Shown here: positions 36,301 through 45,499 of the stretch, in pieces | Layout: each line of letters starts with the position of its first letter | How positions within the stretch are numbered: the first letter of the stretch is position 1 | NCBI GenBank assembly: GCA_032164245.1 | Contig: JAVMKO010000021.1 | Location: 12,840,285 to 12,904,284, forward strand | Reading direction: 5' to 3' | From: Sternotherus odoratus | Taxonomy: Eukaryota > Chordata > Testudines > Kinosternidae | DNA length: 64,000 nt | Notes under the pieces: generated by a model | Databases searched by the model: none | Seen by the model: the letters and a program-made list of their open reading frames with translations, nothing else | What the model was told of the DNA's origin: nothing | Position numbers and translations under genes: made by a program

Positions 36301-39300
36301 ATATTTTATGTTGTACTTGAAATCAATATATTTTAAAATGTAAACAACCAAAAATATTTAAAATGAATGGTATTCTATTGTTTAACAGTGTGATTATTGC
36401 TTGGCAGCCCTAGTATGCGTGCTGCTGTAACTAATGGCGCTGAGCTGTGCTTGTCTGTGATTAGATGCAGAACTACAAAGGGGAAGTGCAGCTATCGTAC
36501 ACGTTGAATAATCAGTGAAACAAATTGAGTGGCTGCTTGGGCCAGGATGAGCAAATTACCTTTTGTTTTGTTCTTTCCTTCGCTTCACACAGAATGGAGA
36601 AATGCTGTCAGTGATTCCACTGATTTGCTCTTAGATTCACTTTAATACTTTCCAATTGGTTCCATTTTTCTTTTAACTAATGCACAGAGATTATTTTGCC
36701 ACTGTGACTTGTTTGTAACCCAGGAAAAACCTTGTGATCTGCTTTTGAGTTCAATAGGTGACTTAATTCTTAAATAAAATACCTTTACTGCTCATCTATA
36801 AGCTGCTGGCTTTTGAATGACACCATGTCTGTCAAAATTGGCAAAGAAATAGCCTTTTAGTGCATATTCATCAATTCAGACAGAACTGGCAGGCTGGACC
36901 CTGATCCATCAAAACTTGTGTTTATCATGAATTGTGAGTTTTCCCATGAAAGTCGATGCCACTGTTCATGTGCTTCTAGTTAAACATACGTGTAAGTGCT
37001 TTGCTGGATCGGGGCCCTAAAGCAGCAAGCAGCTCAGCCTCATGAATCTTTCAGTAATGTTCTAACCATGCAATTGCTGACCATTTTATTTCCTCTCGCA
37101 AAGGTACAGTTTGCAAATCTGGTCATGTCATGGAGGGACATTACCTTCAATGGAAGTTTCTCATAGAACAGAATGCAGCTGGATTTCTTTTACAAATGTG
37201 TGTCATAACTGGAAACTCTTAATAAAAAGAGCCTCTTCAACTGAGTGGATTTTTTTCTCCCGTAATGATGCAGCTCGAGGTACCTACTGGAGAAAGGAGG
37301 CCAGTAGGAGAAATAAATTAGTCCCAGCTGCATAGCTGTACAATAGGTTTAGAGACCTCTGTGATCGGAGAGCTCAGCATGGTGGCCAGGGCCCTGGACT
37401 CTGGGGGTCAGAAGACCTGGGTTGTCCTGTTCCCAGCAGTGTTACTGACCTGCTGTGTGTCCTTAAGAAAGTCACTTCCCATCTCTTCTCTCTTCCTCTG
37501 TTTCATCTGTTTAGTTTGTAAGCTGTAGGACAGGGATTGTCTGTGTTTGTACAGTGTCTAGCTCAGTGGGGCTCTGTTCTCAGTTGGGCTTCAGTTTGCT
37601 ACCTTACTACAAACGTAAGCTGGAAAGCATCAGATGTCTCCTTACAATTTGTGCATGGTTTTAAGAACGAATCCTGGGAAAGGAGCAGCAAGGGAGTGAT
37701 AGCCTGACTTCACCACAGAGACAGGACAGGACCAAATTAGTGGCCACATTGGTGATTTTTCTCTCCCCCTGTCCCCCTCTCAATCCCTGGTACAGGAAAC
37801 ACAGGAGAGTGCGTGAGCGATCCAGGTCCACTTCTTCATCTTCACCATCTTCTCGTTCGTACAAAGGGGAGGACTACCCAGAGGAAAGCGAGGAGAGGGA
37901 GGAGAGCACCACAGGCTTTGACAAGTCCCGGCTTGGGACAAAAGAGTTTGCTGGCCCAAATGAGAGAGGAAGAGCTAGAGGAACCTTCGTAAGTTACCCC
38001 CTTAAAAAATCAACAGCAAAAAACCTTTGCATAAGCCTTTGTGCAAACTGCTGCTTTCGCCAGGTAAAATGTGACCTTGGGAAAGGTGACTTGGAAGTAC
38101 AGTAGCCTGGTTGTGATTTTACACTCTGGTGACTCCCAATCACCAGCCCAGCATAAATTCAGGAGATTGAAAGTGACAGTCTTGCTGATCTATCTGAGAC
38201 CATATCCAGTCCACCGGGCTCTAGTGCGGTGGTTCTCGAACTCGTGACAACTGCGACCCTTTTTTCACTAGTGGCTTCTTGATGTGACCCTTGTGTGTCC
38301 GCCGACTTGATTACTTCCACATTCCGTGGCTTTTTGACGGACATTCCAAGAAATAATCAATTTGGCGGCTTCCCAGTGGCCGCGGGCTCGCGGCCCCCCC
38401 GGAGGCACTCGGCAACCCCCCGAGGGGTCACGACCCCCACTTTGAGAACCGCTGCTCTAGTGTGTCAGTATTTGCTCAGCAGCATTGACAGGAGTAAAGA
38501 CGAGCTTGTGTCAGAGAACTTTCGATGAAGCCATTTTAATGACTCTTCTGACTACAATTGCACTGGTTCCTTTAGAAATAGCTCATTTTAATTAAATAGC
38601 CCTGCTGTGTTTGCACGTTGTATGCGTGAAATGTCTTCCCTTGTGCTCACTGCACGTGCATGTAAACAGATAGAGAGCTGGGTACTTCCAGGGGTAGCTA
38701 TAAGATCAGATAAGGTCAAAAATATGAATAGATCATGAGAGTATAGGCCAGGGGTGGGGAACCTTTTTCTATCAAGGGCCATTTGGACATTTATAATGTC
38801 ATTCGCGGGCCGCTTCCCCCACCCCATCCACCCCCACCCCCTCCTGGAAGCCCGAGCTGGCAACGGGAGCTGAGACCCCAGCTGGTGGGGGAAACCCCAA
38901 AGCAGTGGCAGGCGGAGTGCTTAGCCCTGCACTGCTTTGGGGTTTCCCCCACTGGCCCCTTGCCAGCCGGGGTCCTGCCACCTGCCCCAGTCAGCTCCCG
39001 CTATCAGCCTGAGTGTAGGGGGTGATCTTCATTTACCCCCGTCCAGCCTCCCCCCATCTAACCGCCTTTCCTCCCCCACCCCTGCCTGGCCCAGCCCATC
39101 CCACCGAACCTAACCTCCTCCCCCCTCCCACTCCCAACCCAGCCTCCTGCCCCCCATGCCTGACCCGCCCAGCCCAGCCTCCCCTGCACCAAACCTCCTT
39201 CCCTCCCGCACCCACGCCTCACCCACCCCGCCCAGCCTGGCCTCCCCCCCACTGCCCCCTTGCCTGCCCCCCAGCCCAGCCTCCCCCTCCCACCCCCTTG

Positions 39301-40366
39301 ACCGTCGGCTCCCCGCGGCTCCTCCTTTCGCCGCCCGGCTAATGGTGGCCGCGCGGCGCCGGTGGCTCCCCCAGGTGCGAGCCGCCCCCGCCTGGTGGCC
39401 GCGCGGCGCCGGCGGCTCCCCCAGGCGCGAGCCGCCCCCGGCCGGCAGCTGTGGCACGTCCCCGGCCCCGCCGCGGGCCGGACAGAATGATTTGGCGGGC
39501 CGTATAAGGCCAGCGGGCCGGAGGTTCCCCACCCCTGGTATAGGCGTTTGTCAGTCTTCTTGTGGCTAGGCTAAAGGTATTCTTGGGAACAGTTAGAGCT
39601 ATGTGAAAGAAAAGACCTAATGCCATTTCTCTAAGCACTTTTCTCTCTAGCCCACTTCTTTTCCTTTTCTGTTTGCTGCTACTCCAGTTCAGAGCAAGAG
39701 GGAGAGGATGGAGCAGAGGCACCTTTTCGGGAAACAATAACAACAACAACAGCAGCAGCAGCAATGACTTTCAGAAGCGCAACAGGGATGAGGAGTGGGA
39801 CCCAGAGTATACACCCAAGAGCAAAAAGTATTATCTGGTATGTTTCTGAAGAACCAGGATATGTATGAACATGCTTTGTTGTGCATTTTGTCTGCTCTTA
39901 CTGGTTATGTGTAGTCTTCAAGGGGGAGAGAATCAGCAACCACCAAGCCATCTAAAATAACAGTCCTTTTATGTACTGAATTCACTAGTCATCCGAGTTG
40001 ACCCACATTGCCTAAACAATAAGGGGATCTGATTTGTGCTGCTTAAGTCAAGGTTATTTTAAGGGATGATATTGGGCCTATTTATGGTTTTATTGATGGA
40101 AGTGATGAGTGTCGTCTGATTTGGCTGATTTCTTTCCTGTGCAGCATGATGACCGGGAGGGTGAAGGTGGTGAGAAGTGGGTGAACAGAGGCCGAGGCCG
40201 GGGTGCCTTCCCCCGAGGGAGAGGTCGTTTTATGTTCAGAAAATCGAGCACTAGCCCCAAGTGGGCCCACGACAAATTTAGTGGAGAAGAGGGAGAAATC
40301 GAGGATGATGAAAGTGGAACGGAGAATCGAGAGGAGAAGGACAACCTACAGTCAGCTGCTGACTAG
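21209..40366 (+). CDS. THRAP3: THRAP3 (TRAP150): SR-like RNA-processing and transcription factor, ten coding exons
   Basis: Joined exons give 967 residues (human about 955). Seen in order: an N-terminal Arg/Ser region from [11 protein letters not shown] (1-46) continuing to about residue 140, with Gly/Arg/Tyr-rich [18 protein letters not shown] and YNRGGYGNY segments; a Ser/Pro-rich middle (to 348); a charged Lys/Glu region; the conserved THRAP3/BCLAF1 core (about 540-720, including [58 protein letters not shown]); a second RS stretch; an RGG-like tract (FRARGRGW); and an acidic tail ([18 protein letters not shown]). Known of the family: nuclear, found with Mediator preparations, spliceosome and exon-junction factors, acting in splicing, mRNA export/decay and DNA-damage response. 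It differs from the paralogue BCLAF1, which starts MGRSNSRS. The start is fixed by an in-frame TGA at 21191 in the same exon. One intron is GC-AG; the rest are GT-AG. Exon phases all close without gaps. Confidence 0.96.
21346..24586 (+). other. THRAP3: THRAP3 intron 2
   Basis: A 3.2 kb AT-rich intron, GTAATG at the donor and TTTTTTCTTTTTCAG at the acceptor. I see only short G and A runs (for example 21751-21762) and a fragment near 24275-24310 (GGGTAACAGCCACATTAGTC) resembling a common reptile repeat end. No further exon or RNA gene is evident. Confidence 0.7.
24587..25492 (+). CDS. THRAP3: THRAP3 exon 3 (codons 46-348)
   Basis: The largest coding exon, 906 nt. Contains the Gly/Arg/Tyr-rich block ([19 protein letters not shown]), a dense RS block ([20 protein letters not shown]), then Ser/Pro-rich sequence with SP sites ([19 protein letters not shown]) typical of phosphorylated segments. 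It ends KR with the Arg codon split AG|G. The donor is AG|GCAAGT, a GC-type donor. Reading through it adds about 30 codons and stops at 25586. Confidence 0.93.
25493..27243 (+). other. THRAP3: THRAP3 intron 3, a GC-AG intron
   Basis: The donor AG|GCAAGT (25491-25498) fits the strict consensus of GC donors. Joining 25492 to 27244 restores the conserved [18 protein letters not shown] reading seen in human THRAP3, and no GT nearby keeps the frame. The acceptor region is a TG repeat, a T tract and AAATAG. The rest of the 1.75 kb holds nothing else I can name. Confidence 0.88.
27202..27238 (+). promoter_or_regulatory. THRAP3: TG-repeat plus T-tract at the exon 4 acceptor
   Basis: About nine TG units, TA, four more TG units, then GTTTGTTTTTT and AAATAG directly before the exon. 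In RNA this is a UG repeat followed by a U tract. UG repeats are bound by TDP-43 and CELF proteins, and a UGmUn tract is the known modulator of CFTR exon 9 skipping. Binding here is inferred only from sequence. Confidence 0.6.
27244..27984 (+). CDS. THRAP3: THRAP3 exon 4 (codons 348-595)
   Basis: 741 nt. Encodes [16 protein letters not shown], a Lys/Glu-rich region, [40 protein letters not shown] and the well-conserved [18 protein letters not shown] and [20 protein letters not shown]. Donor CACG|GTAAGG; the final Arg codon is split CG|T. Skipping this exon would keep the frame, since it is a multiple of three. Confidence 0.95.
28180..28330 (+). repeat. MIR-like SINE in THRAP3 intron 4
   Basis: GTTATCCCCATTTTGCAGATGGAGAAAGTGAAGCATA followed by a region like the MIR CORE (AGCTATGCAGGAAGTCAGTGC) is a good but diverged match to the MIR layout. 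Old shared amniote repeat. Confidence 0.7.
29095..29187 (-). repeat. CR1 LINE 3' end fragment
   Basis: TCATAGAATCATAGAATATC followed by AGGGTTGGAAGGGACCTCAG and GTCATCTAGTCCAACCC is the complement of the CR1 3' end, with the two 8-9 bp terminal repeats. The body is truncated after about 90 bp. It is a good marker of a sauropsid genome. Confidence 0.92.
30962..31134 (+). CDS. THRAP3: THRAP3 exon 5 (codons 595-653)
   Basis: 173 nt with acceptor TTCTTTTCTAG and donor AAG|GTGAGT. Encodes the most conserved part of the family core: [20 protein letters not shown] and [18 protein letters not shown]. Confidence 0.95.
31693..31804 (+). CDS. THRAP3: THRAP3 exon 6 (codons 653-690)
   Basis: 112 nt. Encodes [20 protein letters not shown] and [10 protein letters not shown]. 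Acceptor CCCCGACAG is pyrimidine-poor; donor CAG|GTGGGG departs from consensus at +3 to +6, so this exon has a comparatively weak donor. Confidence 0.94.
31940..32290 (+). repeat. CR1 LINE fragment, interrupted
   Basis: GGAACATGGTAATTGCCATACTGGG and TTTATCTAGTT, then later GAGTTCCACAGATTGATTAG, CATTTCTCCTCTTTC and CCCCTTGTTCTTGTTA follow the order of CR1 internal sequence common in turtles. A hAT-like piece separates the two parts. It lies in THRAP3 intron 6. Confidence 0.6.
31996..32146. mobile_element. hAT-like insertion inside the CR1 fragment, partly degraded
   Basis: Left end CAGTGGTTCTCAAACTGGGTC is a standard hAT terminus. The right end (CTAGTTTGAGG) is a poor inverted match, so the limit is approximate and the element may be internally deleted. 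No clean target duplication is visible. Confidence 0.45.
32954..33038 (+). CDS. THRAP3: THRAP3 exon 7 (codons 690-718)
   Basis: 85 nt. Encodes [20 protein letters not shown] and SSREPGNK. Acceptor TTTATTTTTAG, donor AAG|GTGAAC, ending on a codon boundary. Confidence 0.94.
33039..35344 (+). other. THRAP3: THRAP3 intron 7
   Basis: 2.3 kb, AT-rich, GTGAAC donor and CCTGCTTTTGCAG acceptor. No repeat family, RNA gene or extra exon is recognisable to me. A short open frame at 33739-33921 has no homology I recognise. Confidence 0.7.
35345..35529 (+). CDS. THRAP3: THRAP3 exon 8 (codons 719-780)
   Basis: 185 nt. Encodes [40 protein letters not shown] and the start of a Lys-rich stretch (HKGSKKK). 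Donor GAA|GTATGT; read-through would stop within four codons. Confidence 0.94.
35625..36411. mobile_element. Long palindromic MITE, 0.79 kb, arms of about 0.3-0.4 kb
   Basis: Ends AGGGCAGTCGATTAATCAC and GCTTGGCAGCCCT are inverted, with flanks AGTATGTA (35618) and AGTATGCG (36412) matching in 6 of 8. Long inner segments mirror each other: ATAGTATTTTTCAATTCACC near 35836 against GGTGAATTGAAAAATACTAT near 36219, and TGTTTAACAGTGTGATTATT near 36378 against the left arm near 35690. I recognise it as a repeat family common in turtle genomes. It has no coding capacity and sits in THRAP3 intron 8. Confidence 0.8.
37371..37600 (+). repeat. MIR-like SINE in THRAP3 intron 8
   Basis: GGGTCAGAAGACCTGGGTTG, CTGACCTGCTGTGTGTCCTT, AAAGTCACTTCCCATCTCTT and a CTCTGTTTCATCTG segment appear in the order of MIR-type CORE-SINEs. 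The 3' end carries AGGACAGGGATTGTCTG. Confidence 0.7.
37796..37988 (+). CDS. THRAP3: THRAP3 exon 9 (codons 780-844)
   Basis: 193 nt after CTGGTACAG. Encodes [20 protein letters not shown], then acidic [20 protein letters not shown] and [20 protein letters not shown]. Ends ACC TTC with donor GTAAGT. Confidence 0.94.
38226..38453. mobile_element. hAT MITE with perfect 8 bp target duplication
   Basis: The duplication GCTCTAGT is exact at 38218-38225 and 38454-38461. Ends are GCGGTGGTTCTCGAACT and, inverted, AGCGGTTCTCAAAGTGG. The interior shares TTGATTACTTCCACATTC and CCGAGGGGTCACGACCCCC with the copy at 14984-15274. Non-coding, in THRAP3 intron 9. Confidence 0.93.
38749..39537. mobile_element. 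hAT element with 16 bp perfect ends and GC-rich interior
   Basis: CAGGGGTGGGGAACCT at 38749 is the exact complement of AGGTTCCCCACCCCTG ending at 39537. The target duplication GTATAGGC is exact (38741-38748 and 39538-39545). The interior is a C-rich then G+C-rich minisatellite-like region; a unit with GGTGGCCGCGCGGCGCCGG is repeated at about 39345 and 39395. Its open frames (up to 140 codons) are low-complexity artefacts. It lies 150 bp upstream of THRAP3 exon 10. Confidence 0.95.
39688..39837 (+). CDS. THRAP3: THRAP3 exon 10 (codons 845-894)
   Basis: 150 nt. Encodes an Arg/Gly patch (FRARGRGW), an Asn run then a Ser run from AAC/AGC triplets (39733-39764), and [20 protein letters not shown]. 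The acceptor is TACTCCAG|TTC. Human THRAP3, as I recall it, reads TFQFRARG here; in this sequence the CAG that would give Gln is itself the acceptor, so the Gln appears to be lost. Confidence 0.93.
40145..40366 (+). CDS. THRAP3: THRAP3 exon 11 (codons 895-967, stop)
   Basis: 222 nt. Encodes [51 protein letters not shown] and the C-terminal DNLQSAAD, with stop TAG at 40364-40366. Acceptor TTTCCTGTGCAG. Confidence 0.96.
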   Translation, partial: HDDREGEGGEKWVNRGRGRGAFPRGRGRFMFRKSSTSPKWAHDKFSGEEGEIEDDESGTENREEKDNLQSAAD

Positions 40367-40868
40367 CCAGGGAGTCTGCATGTCCCTGCGCACCCTGGCG
40401 AGGAGGAAGAGGATCCGGCAAGGCAGTATTGGAGTCTCTGCCAGGGTAATGCTGAAGTGCTGAACAGACATCTGCTGAGGAGCTTTGAAATTATCTTAAG
40501 TTAACTGCATTTTTAAATTCAGCCTCTGTACATGTGGACTGGGACTGATCACCTACATTCGGATCCACTCTTGGAGTATATCTTTCTTCCCAAAGACTTT
40601 ACCTGCTGGACTGAATAAGGTCCCATAGCAAGTGTGATCCTAAATTTTGTCTCTTGTTTGTGACCTTATTAGATGGTCAGATATTTTTTTGGCAACAGTC
40701 TTTGAAGACGGTGTGGATTTCAGTTTGTGCGCAGCTTTGTTTCTCTTATAATTTGGGATGATAAAGATGGTGATTAACTCACCTGTTTATTTTTCTCCCC
40801 TCCTGTGTATTTTGTTTTTTAAATTCATATTCTACTTAGTGTAGGCCTTTGCGTATGTAGTAACACCA

Positions 40869-40935
40869 ATTAAAGATGGCTAACTTTGGAAACTATTTTG
40901 GTTCTTATAAGAAAACAATGAAGCACGTGAATAAA
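40869..40935 (+). terminator. THRAP3: Proximal THRAP3 poly(A) signals
   Basis: ATTAAA at 40869-40874 and AATAAA at 40930-40935 stand 0.5 kb after the stop codon, with T/GT-rich sequence downstream. Either could end a short transcript. Confidence 0.5.
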
Positions 40936-41628
40936 CATCTAAATGTTAACTTGGAGTTGGGACCAAACTGTTATGATTATTTTTAAAAACTAATTTTTGT
41001 ATGGATCAGTTAAGTTTAGAGTCTTTTTAAAACCCTGATTTTTTTTTCTTTTATGCTGAAAGTTAAAGTTAGCATGGCAAAAATGTACGCTGCTCCTCAC
41101 CCATTTTAGTGTGTATGCCGCTAGACCTGGTTCTTGTGCGCTGGAATCCCACGCTGCTTGTAGGCATTGTGTGTATCCTCTCTGCAGCTGGTTGGGAACT
41201 GGAATGTTCTTTCCAGGGTAACATAGTTTTCTAAGAAACGTCTGAATTCTACTAGGTTAAAATATATAAAAGGAGAAGAATTTTTTCAATATTTTTATTA
41301 ATCTTTTTCTAAAACAAAAAAAGCAAATTCCTCCTGTGCTGGCTAAGGAAAGTTGTGGTTTCATTTACCTTCCGCTTTACATTTACAATGTTCTGAAGAG
41401 GTTTAGCAAATAGCTCAGTGATTGGTGAGCCAGTAGGGAGGAGAGGCATATTCATGCACAGGTCTAGTGCGTACCCATGTTGTAAACAGATATCAGCCTC
41501 TTCCCCCCTCCATTACTGCCTTCCCCAACATTGCTGTGCCTCCCCCAATCACCTGCTAACTATAGTTTGTTTGACTTGAACAGTTCCTGTTAAGTAAACC
41601 CCTAAAGTTTGTTTCAACTCCTCATGCA

Positions 41629-41645
41629 AATAAAAATACAATAAA
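41629..41645 (+). terminator. THRAP3: Distal THRAP3 poly(A) signal pair
   Basis: Two AATAAA hexamers at 41629-41634 and 41640-41645, followed by a TTTGTTTTTCATG stretch that could act as the downstream element. Confidence 0.55.
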
Positions 41646-41650
41646 ATAAG

Positions 41651-43254
41651 CCATGGGTGTAGCTCCAGTTTGTTTTTCATGCTAAGTATGTGGCCTCCCC
41701 GTGCACCAGACCTTTGCCTTCCGAGTGGAGAGGGGAAGCCAAAAGTATTAAATGCTGTGTCCAGCAACAGGGTAAACTCCTAGAGCAATTTTAGGCTGCT
41801 GTTGGAAATGGAGGCTTTAAACACCACTGACTGATCTGGAAGAAACCAACTAGAATCGACCACAGTGACACAAAGGGGGGAGGGAATTCTGAACTGATGC
41901 ATTTGTGGTTGTCGCCATTTGTTCAACTGTTTGCACTGACTGCACTTAACTCCAGGTTTAATTAAAGTACAGAAGGTTATTTACCCCATAGATTACTGTA
42001 TCTAATCTGTACTGAACAATCGGGCACTGAGAGCTTATTTGTACCTTGAGTGCTACACTTTTCTTAATGGTGATCAATCAAAACATGCCTCTGCCTAAAT
42101 GATTATGGATTTGTCCACTGGGAATTGTTCAGTGCACAGGCCTGGCCAGGGTGCTGCTGACTTTCACACACAGCAAGTCTTCCCTCACACAAAGACTTTG
42201 TTTCTTAAGCAAATGGAGTTCTCAAGAACTGGGGCAGGTTGTTCTTGCTTTGGGGCAGGAGCAGCACTGGCAAGTACTGTTGTAGCAAACCCCCTTCACA
42301 AGCACGCACCCTGCTTTTACCTGACATGTGGTTCTTGCCCCTTCTGGATCACCTGGCACTGGGAGGGCAGCCCCACTGCAACACTTAACCTCAGAGCAGT
42401 GATGTTAGAATAGCTGAGTATGCATCCAGAGGAAGTGTCTACCGCACCCATCGTCACCTGCCAGCTAATCTCTACCTGCACCGTCTTTTTAGCGTCTGCA
42501 GCAGCATCTCACCGGTCCAGTTCTTGTCTCCCAGGTTTTATTGGAGTGATGAGGTGGTTAGAGCTGCAGGCTGAGGAGTGTAAAAGTCCAAAGGCTTCCT
42601 TTTCAGGCTGCAAAGCTTTTCTCTTTGACTTGCTAGGAGCAGTAAAAGGCTCAGTAGCTTTATAAGGTACTCAAGAGTATTGTGATACTGTCTGGTGAGA
42701 GACACCTATGACTGGGGGACGTGGAGGAGGAACCACCCCCCAGCATGCTCCAAAAAGAAGCTTCCTTGGTAGAGAGAGACTGAAGCTCTAATTGGCCCCC
42801 ACAGTCACCAGTCCAGTTTGCCATCGATAAAATGAACTGTTTATGGAGCTCAAATGCATAGCTCCATAAACTGGTAGAGAAGGAACTGGTAATTGTTCCA
42901 CTGGTGTCAACGTTGAAATATTCTCACTGATGTCACTACTTTAACCCTTTGGTACTTGAATCTAGGTGCGCTCAACAGCCGCACTTGTGCTTAACTTAAA
43001 CTAGCCCTCTGAATGCTACATATTGAAACATGAAAATGTGGTTACCCCCAAAACGATGGGGAGCAGTCATGTAAAAAGCTTTTAAATGTGCTCACAAAAC
43101 CGTATTGTAACAATAGGAAAGCGTCAGTTTCTATCCCAGATCCACTATTGGCCCCGTGTGCTCTTACTGCGGCTGAGTCAGTACAAGCGGCTTCGGAGGA
43201 AGGTTCCAGAATCCTAATGGACGAATATCTAATTACCTTTCTGTGCAAACAGAA

Positions 43255-43295
<41 letters not shown>

Positions 43296-45499
43296 TGTGT
43301 ATGTGTACACACACACACACACACACACTGCTTTAAAGGGGCAGTTTCGCAAAGCTGAAAACCGTCAAATCAGCTGGGAAAATGGAATCAAAAGTGGGTC
43401 AAAGGCTGTTAACTGATCGCCGTTGTAAAGGGGGAATCGCCGAGTAAAACTGCCTCCTGGATCTTCTGTCACAGTTGAAGTCCGTTGCTGCCACATCCCC
43501 CTGCAATCACTCAATACACATGGTGCACATCCCTTTCACAGCGGCTCTGGGCCGGGTAGATTGTAGCACGTCAGTAGTGGGAGCCGCTCTGGGGGTGCCA
43601 GGGCAGTGAAGTCGGGGGGACTGGAATGAATTGCTCTGGTTATCTGCTCACGGCCCATAGAGGCTAGCGGCTAATTACCCTTTGGTAATACTAGACCATC
43701 CCTGCTCTTGCATCCAGTGTTGTTTCCCGCTGTGCCTCAGACAGGTAATGGGGATTCACACTAAGGATAGTTCCGCTGTTAGGACAGGCCAGTCGCCAAG
43801 CTCTGGGGAGGAGCATAGGGACTGACTGCACAGACTAGATTACTTACGCAGGGGTATGCAGTGGGGGGGGGGGGGGCAATCCAAGCAATCCAGAGCTGCT
43901 GAAGAGCAGTCTGAAGGTACAAGCTCTGTAGTTTCAACCTGCAGCCAATGGGCCGGGTCCCCTGCGCCAGTAGCTCGTGTCAATCGCAAAGGCCGGGTCG
44001 ATCCTGAATCTTCAGTCAGAGACATCTGGCCATGGGGAGAGAGTTCTTCATCTGAGCCAACATCTGGGAACTTCCCAAAGGCAGGTGATGGGGGAGGAGG
44101 GGGTCACACAAAGGGGGTAAGATGCAGGTGTTAGGCAGGGTGCAGAGATGGCGGAGGAGGGGCTCTCCCATTCCTTGTCCCTTGGCCAGACTCCGGTTTA
44201 ATCAACCCAGGGCCATGTGCCATCAGCTGCTATTTATTTTCCTGTATTTCCTTCCAGCCTGGGCTGTTTGCTCTGCTGCTCAGGTGCTTCCTGCTCCACC
44301 CTCTCCAATTCTACCCACCCCAGACTGGAGGGAGCACGAGTTGGGGAAATAAATGCTGGGTGGGGGATGGACTCAGACCGTTTACGTGTCTTTAAAAAAC
44401 ACACCAATCCAAAGAAAGGAATCCAGGGACCTGGCTCAGAGGTAACGGGGTGCGGGAGGGGGCCTGGCCCAGCCCTCTGACTGCGAGGGGCTTTTCAGAC
44501 TAAACCACAGCGCAGAGCTCAGGGCTACACCTCCCCAAGTCCCACAGCAGCCCCCACGGTCAGCCACGTGCCCCCTCCAGGGACAGACTCCAAGGGCGCA
44601 GCACCCAAGGGGCTGGGCTGGTCTCCCCCCAGACTCCATGTCCAATGGCAGAGGGACAGGAAACGGGCGGTCTTGGGCTGTAGGAGCAAAGCAGCCCTCC
44701 CTGGTGGCTGGCGCCAGTGAGCTCCGGCAGGGCCCCGGCCGTAGACAACTCAGCCTCTTACGCAGCATCGATCCCCTCCGGGCTCTTGGCGGGACTCAGC
44801 CCGCTGCGGGGAGAGGGGAGCCTCTCAATCCTGGGTGCTTGGGAACAAACCCCAGCCTTGCTCCGGGAGGCTGCAGGCGCCTGGCCTGACGCGGTCTCAC
44901 CTTAGCTGAGGTCAGGCTCCTGCTCGCCCTGTTCGGCAGCTGAGCCCAGCCCTGCAGGTGGAGAGGTTCCTGCCGCGCGCTGAGCGTCTTCCACCAGCGC
45001 TCGGCCCACCTGCCTGGATTCCCTCGGGACGCTCCGGGAGCCCCCGGGCAGCCTCGGGGTGAACCTGAGTGAGCTCTCGGTGCCCAGGTGTTCAGCAGGG
45101 CTCCCTGCCAGCACAGCCGGAAGCAAAGGGCCCATGCAGCGAGGGCAGGACGCGTGCAGGGGGACGGGTCAGCTGACGTCCGCCCGAGCCCCCATCAGCG
45201 CATCTCCCCCGGCCTCCCCTGGCTCCAGCCAGCGCCAGCCAGGGTGGGGTGCGTTTCCTCACATGCTCGCCAACGGGTCCGGCCCCCGGGGTCTTTTCAC
45301 AAACCACCCTGTGCTGTGGGACCGACTGCCCCTTGGACGCTGCCTCCAGAGCCATTGGGGGAATGACAGGGCCAGGCTGACCCACCGGCTCCCCTTGAAG
45401 CACCGCGCCATGGCTGGGGGGAGACGCAAGAAGGGGCTCCGGGGCCAATCACTGAGGCTGCCCTTCTCTAACTGCCCGGGGGGGGCAGCCCCCCCCCAG
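41651..45499. other. Intergenic region between THRAP3 and SH3D21
   Basis: About 3.9 kb without a credible gene; open frames here are short and not protein-like to me. The left half is AT-neutral, the right half turns GC-rich from about 43.5 kb. It contains a TG/CA repeat (43257-43329) and a 14 bp G run (43863-43876). Confidence 0.7.
43257..43329. repeat. TG repeat switching to CA repeat
   Basis: Some 25 TG-type units with TA interruptions run into GTACACACAC and a further CA tract of about 20 nt, so the array is nearly self-complementary around GTGTACAC at about 43305-43312. Alternating purine-pyrimidine over about 70 bp favours Z-DNA, and the centre can form a cruciform. Confidence 0.9.

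Larger units (their letters stand above)
40367..41650 (+). other. THRAP3: THRAP3 3' UTR (extent inferred)
   Basis: AT-rich sequence without introns follows the stop codon. Candidate poly(A) signals are ATTAAA at 40869, AATAAA at 40930 and a cluster at 41629-41645. I set the end at the last cluster, giving about 1.3 kb, similar to the human 3' UTR as I recall it. The proximal signals could give a 0.5-0.6 kb form. Confidence 0.65.

Noticed and set aside
21209..40366. BCLAF1 instead of THRAP3
   Set aside because: The N-terminus ([11 protein letters not shown]), the [22 protein letters not shown] block and the C-terminal [12 protein letters not shown] fit THRAP3; BCLAF1 starts differently and lacks this tail.
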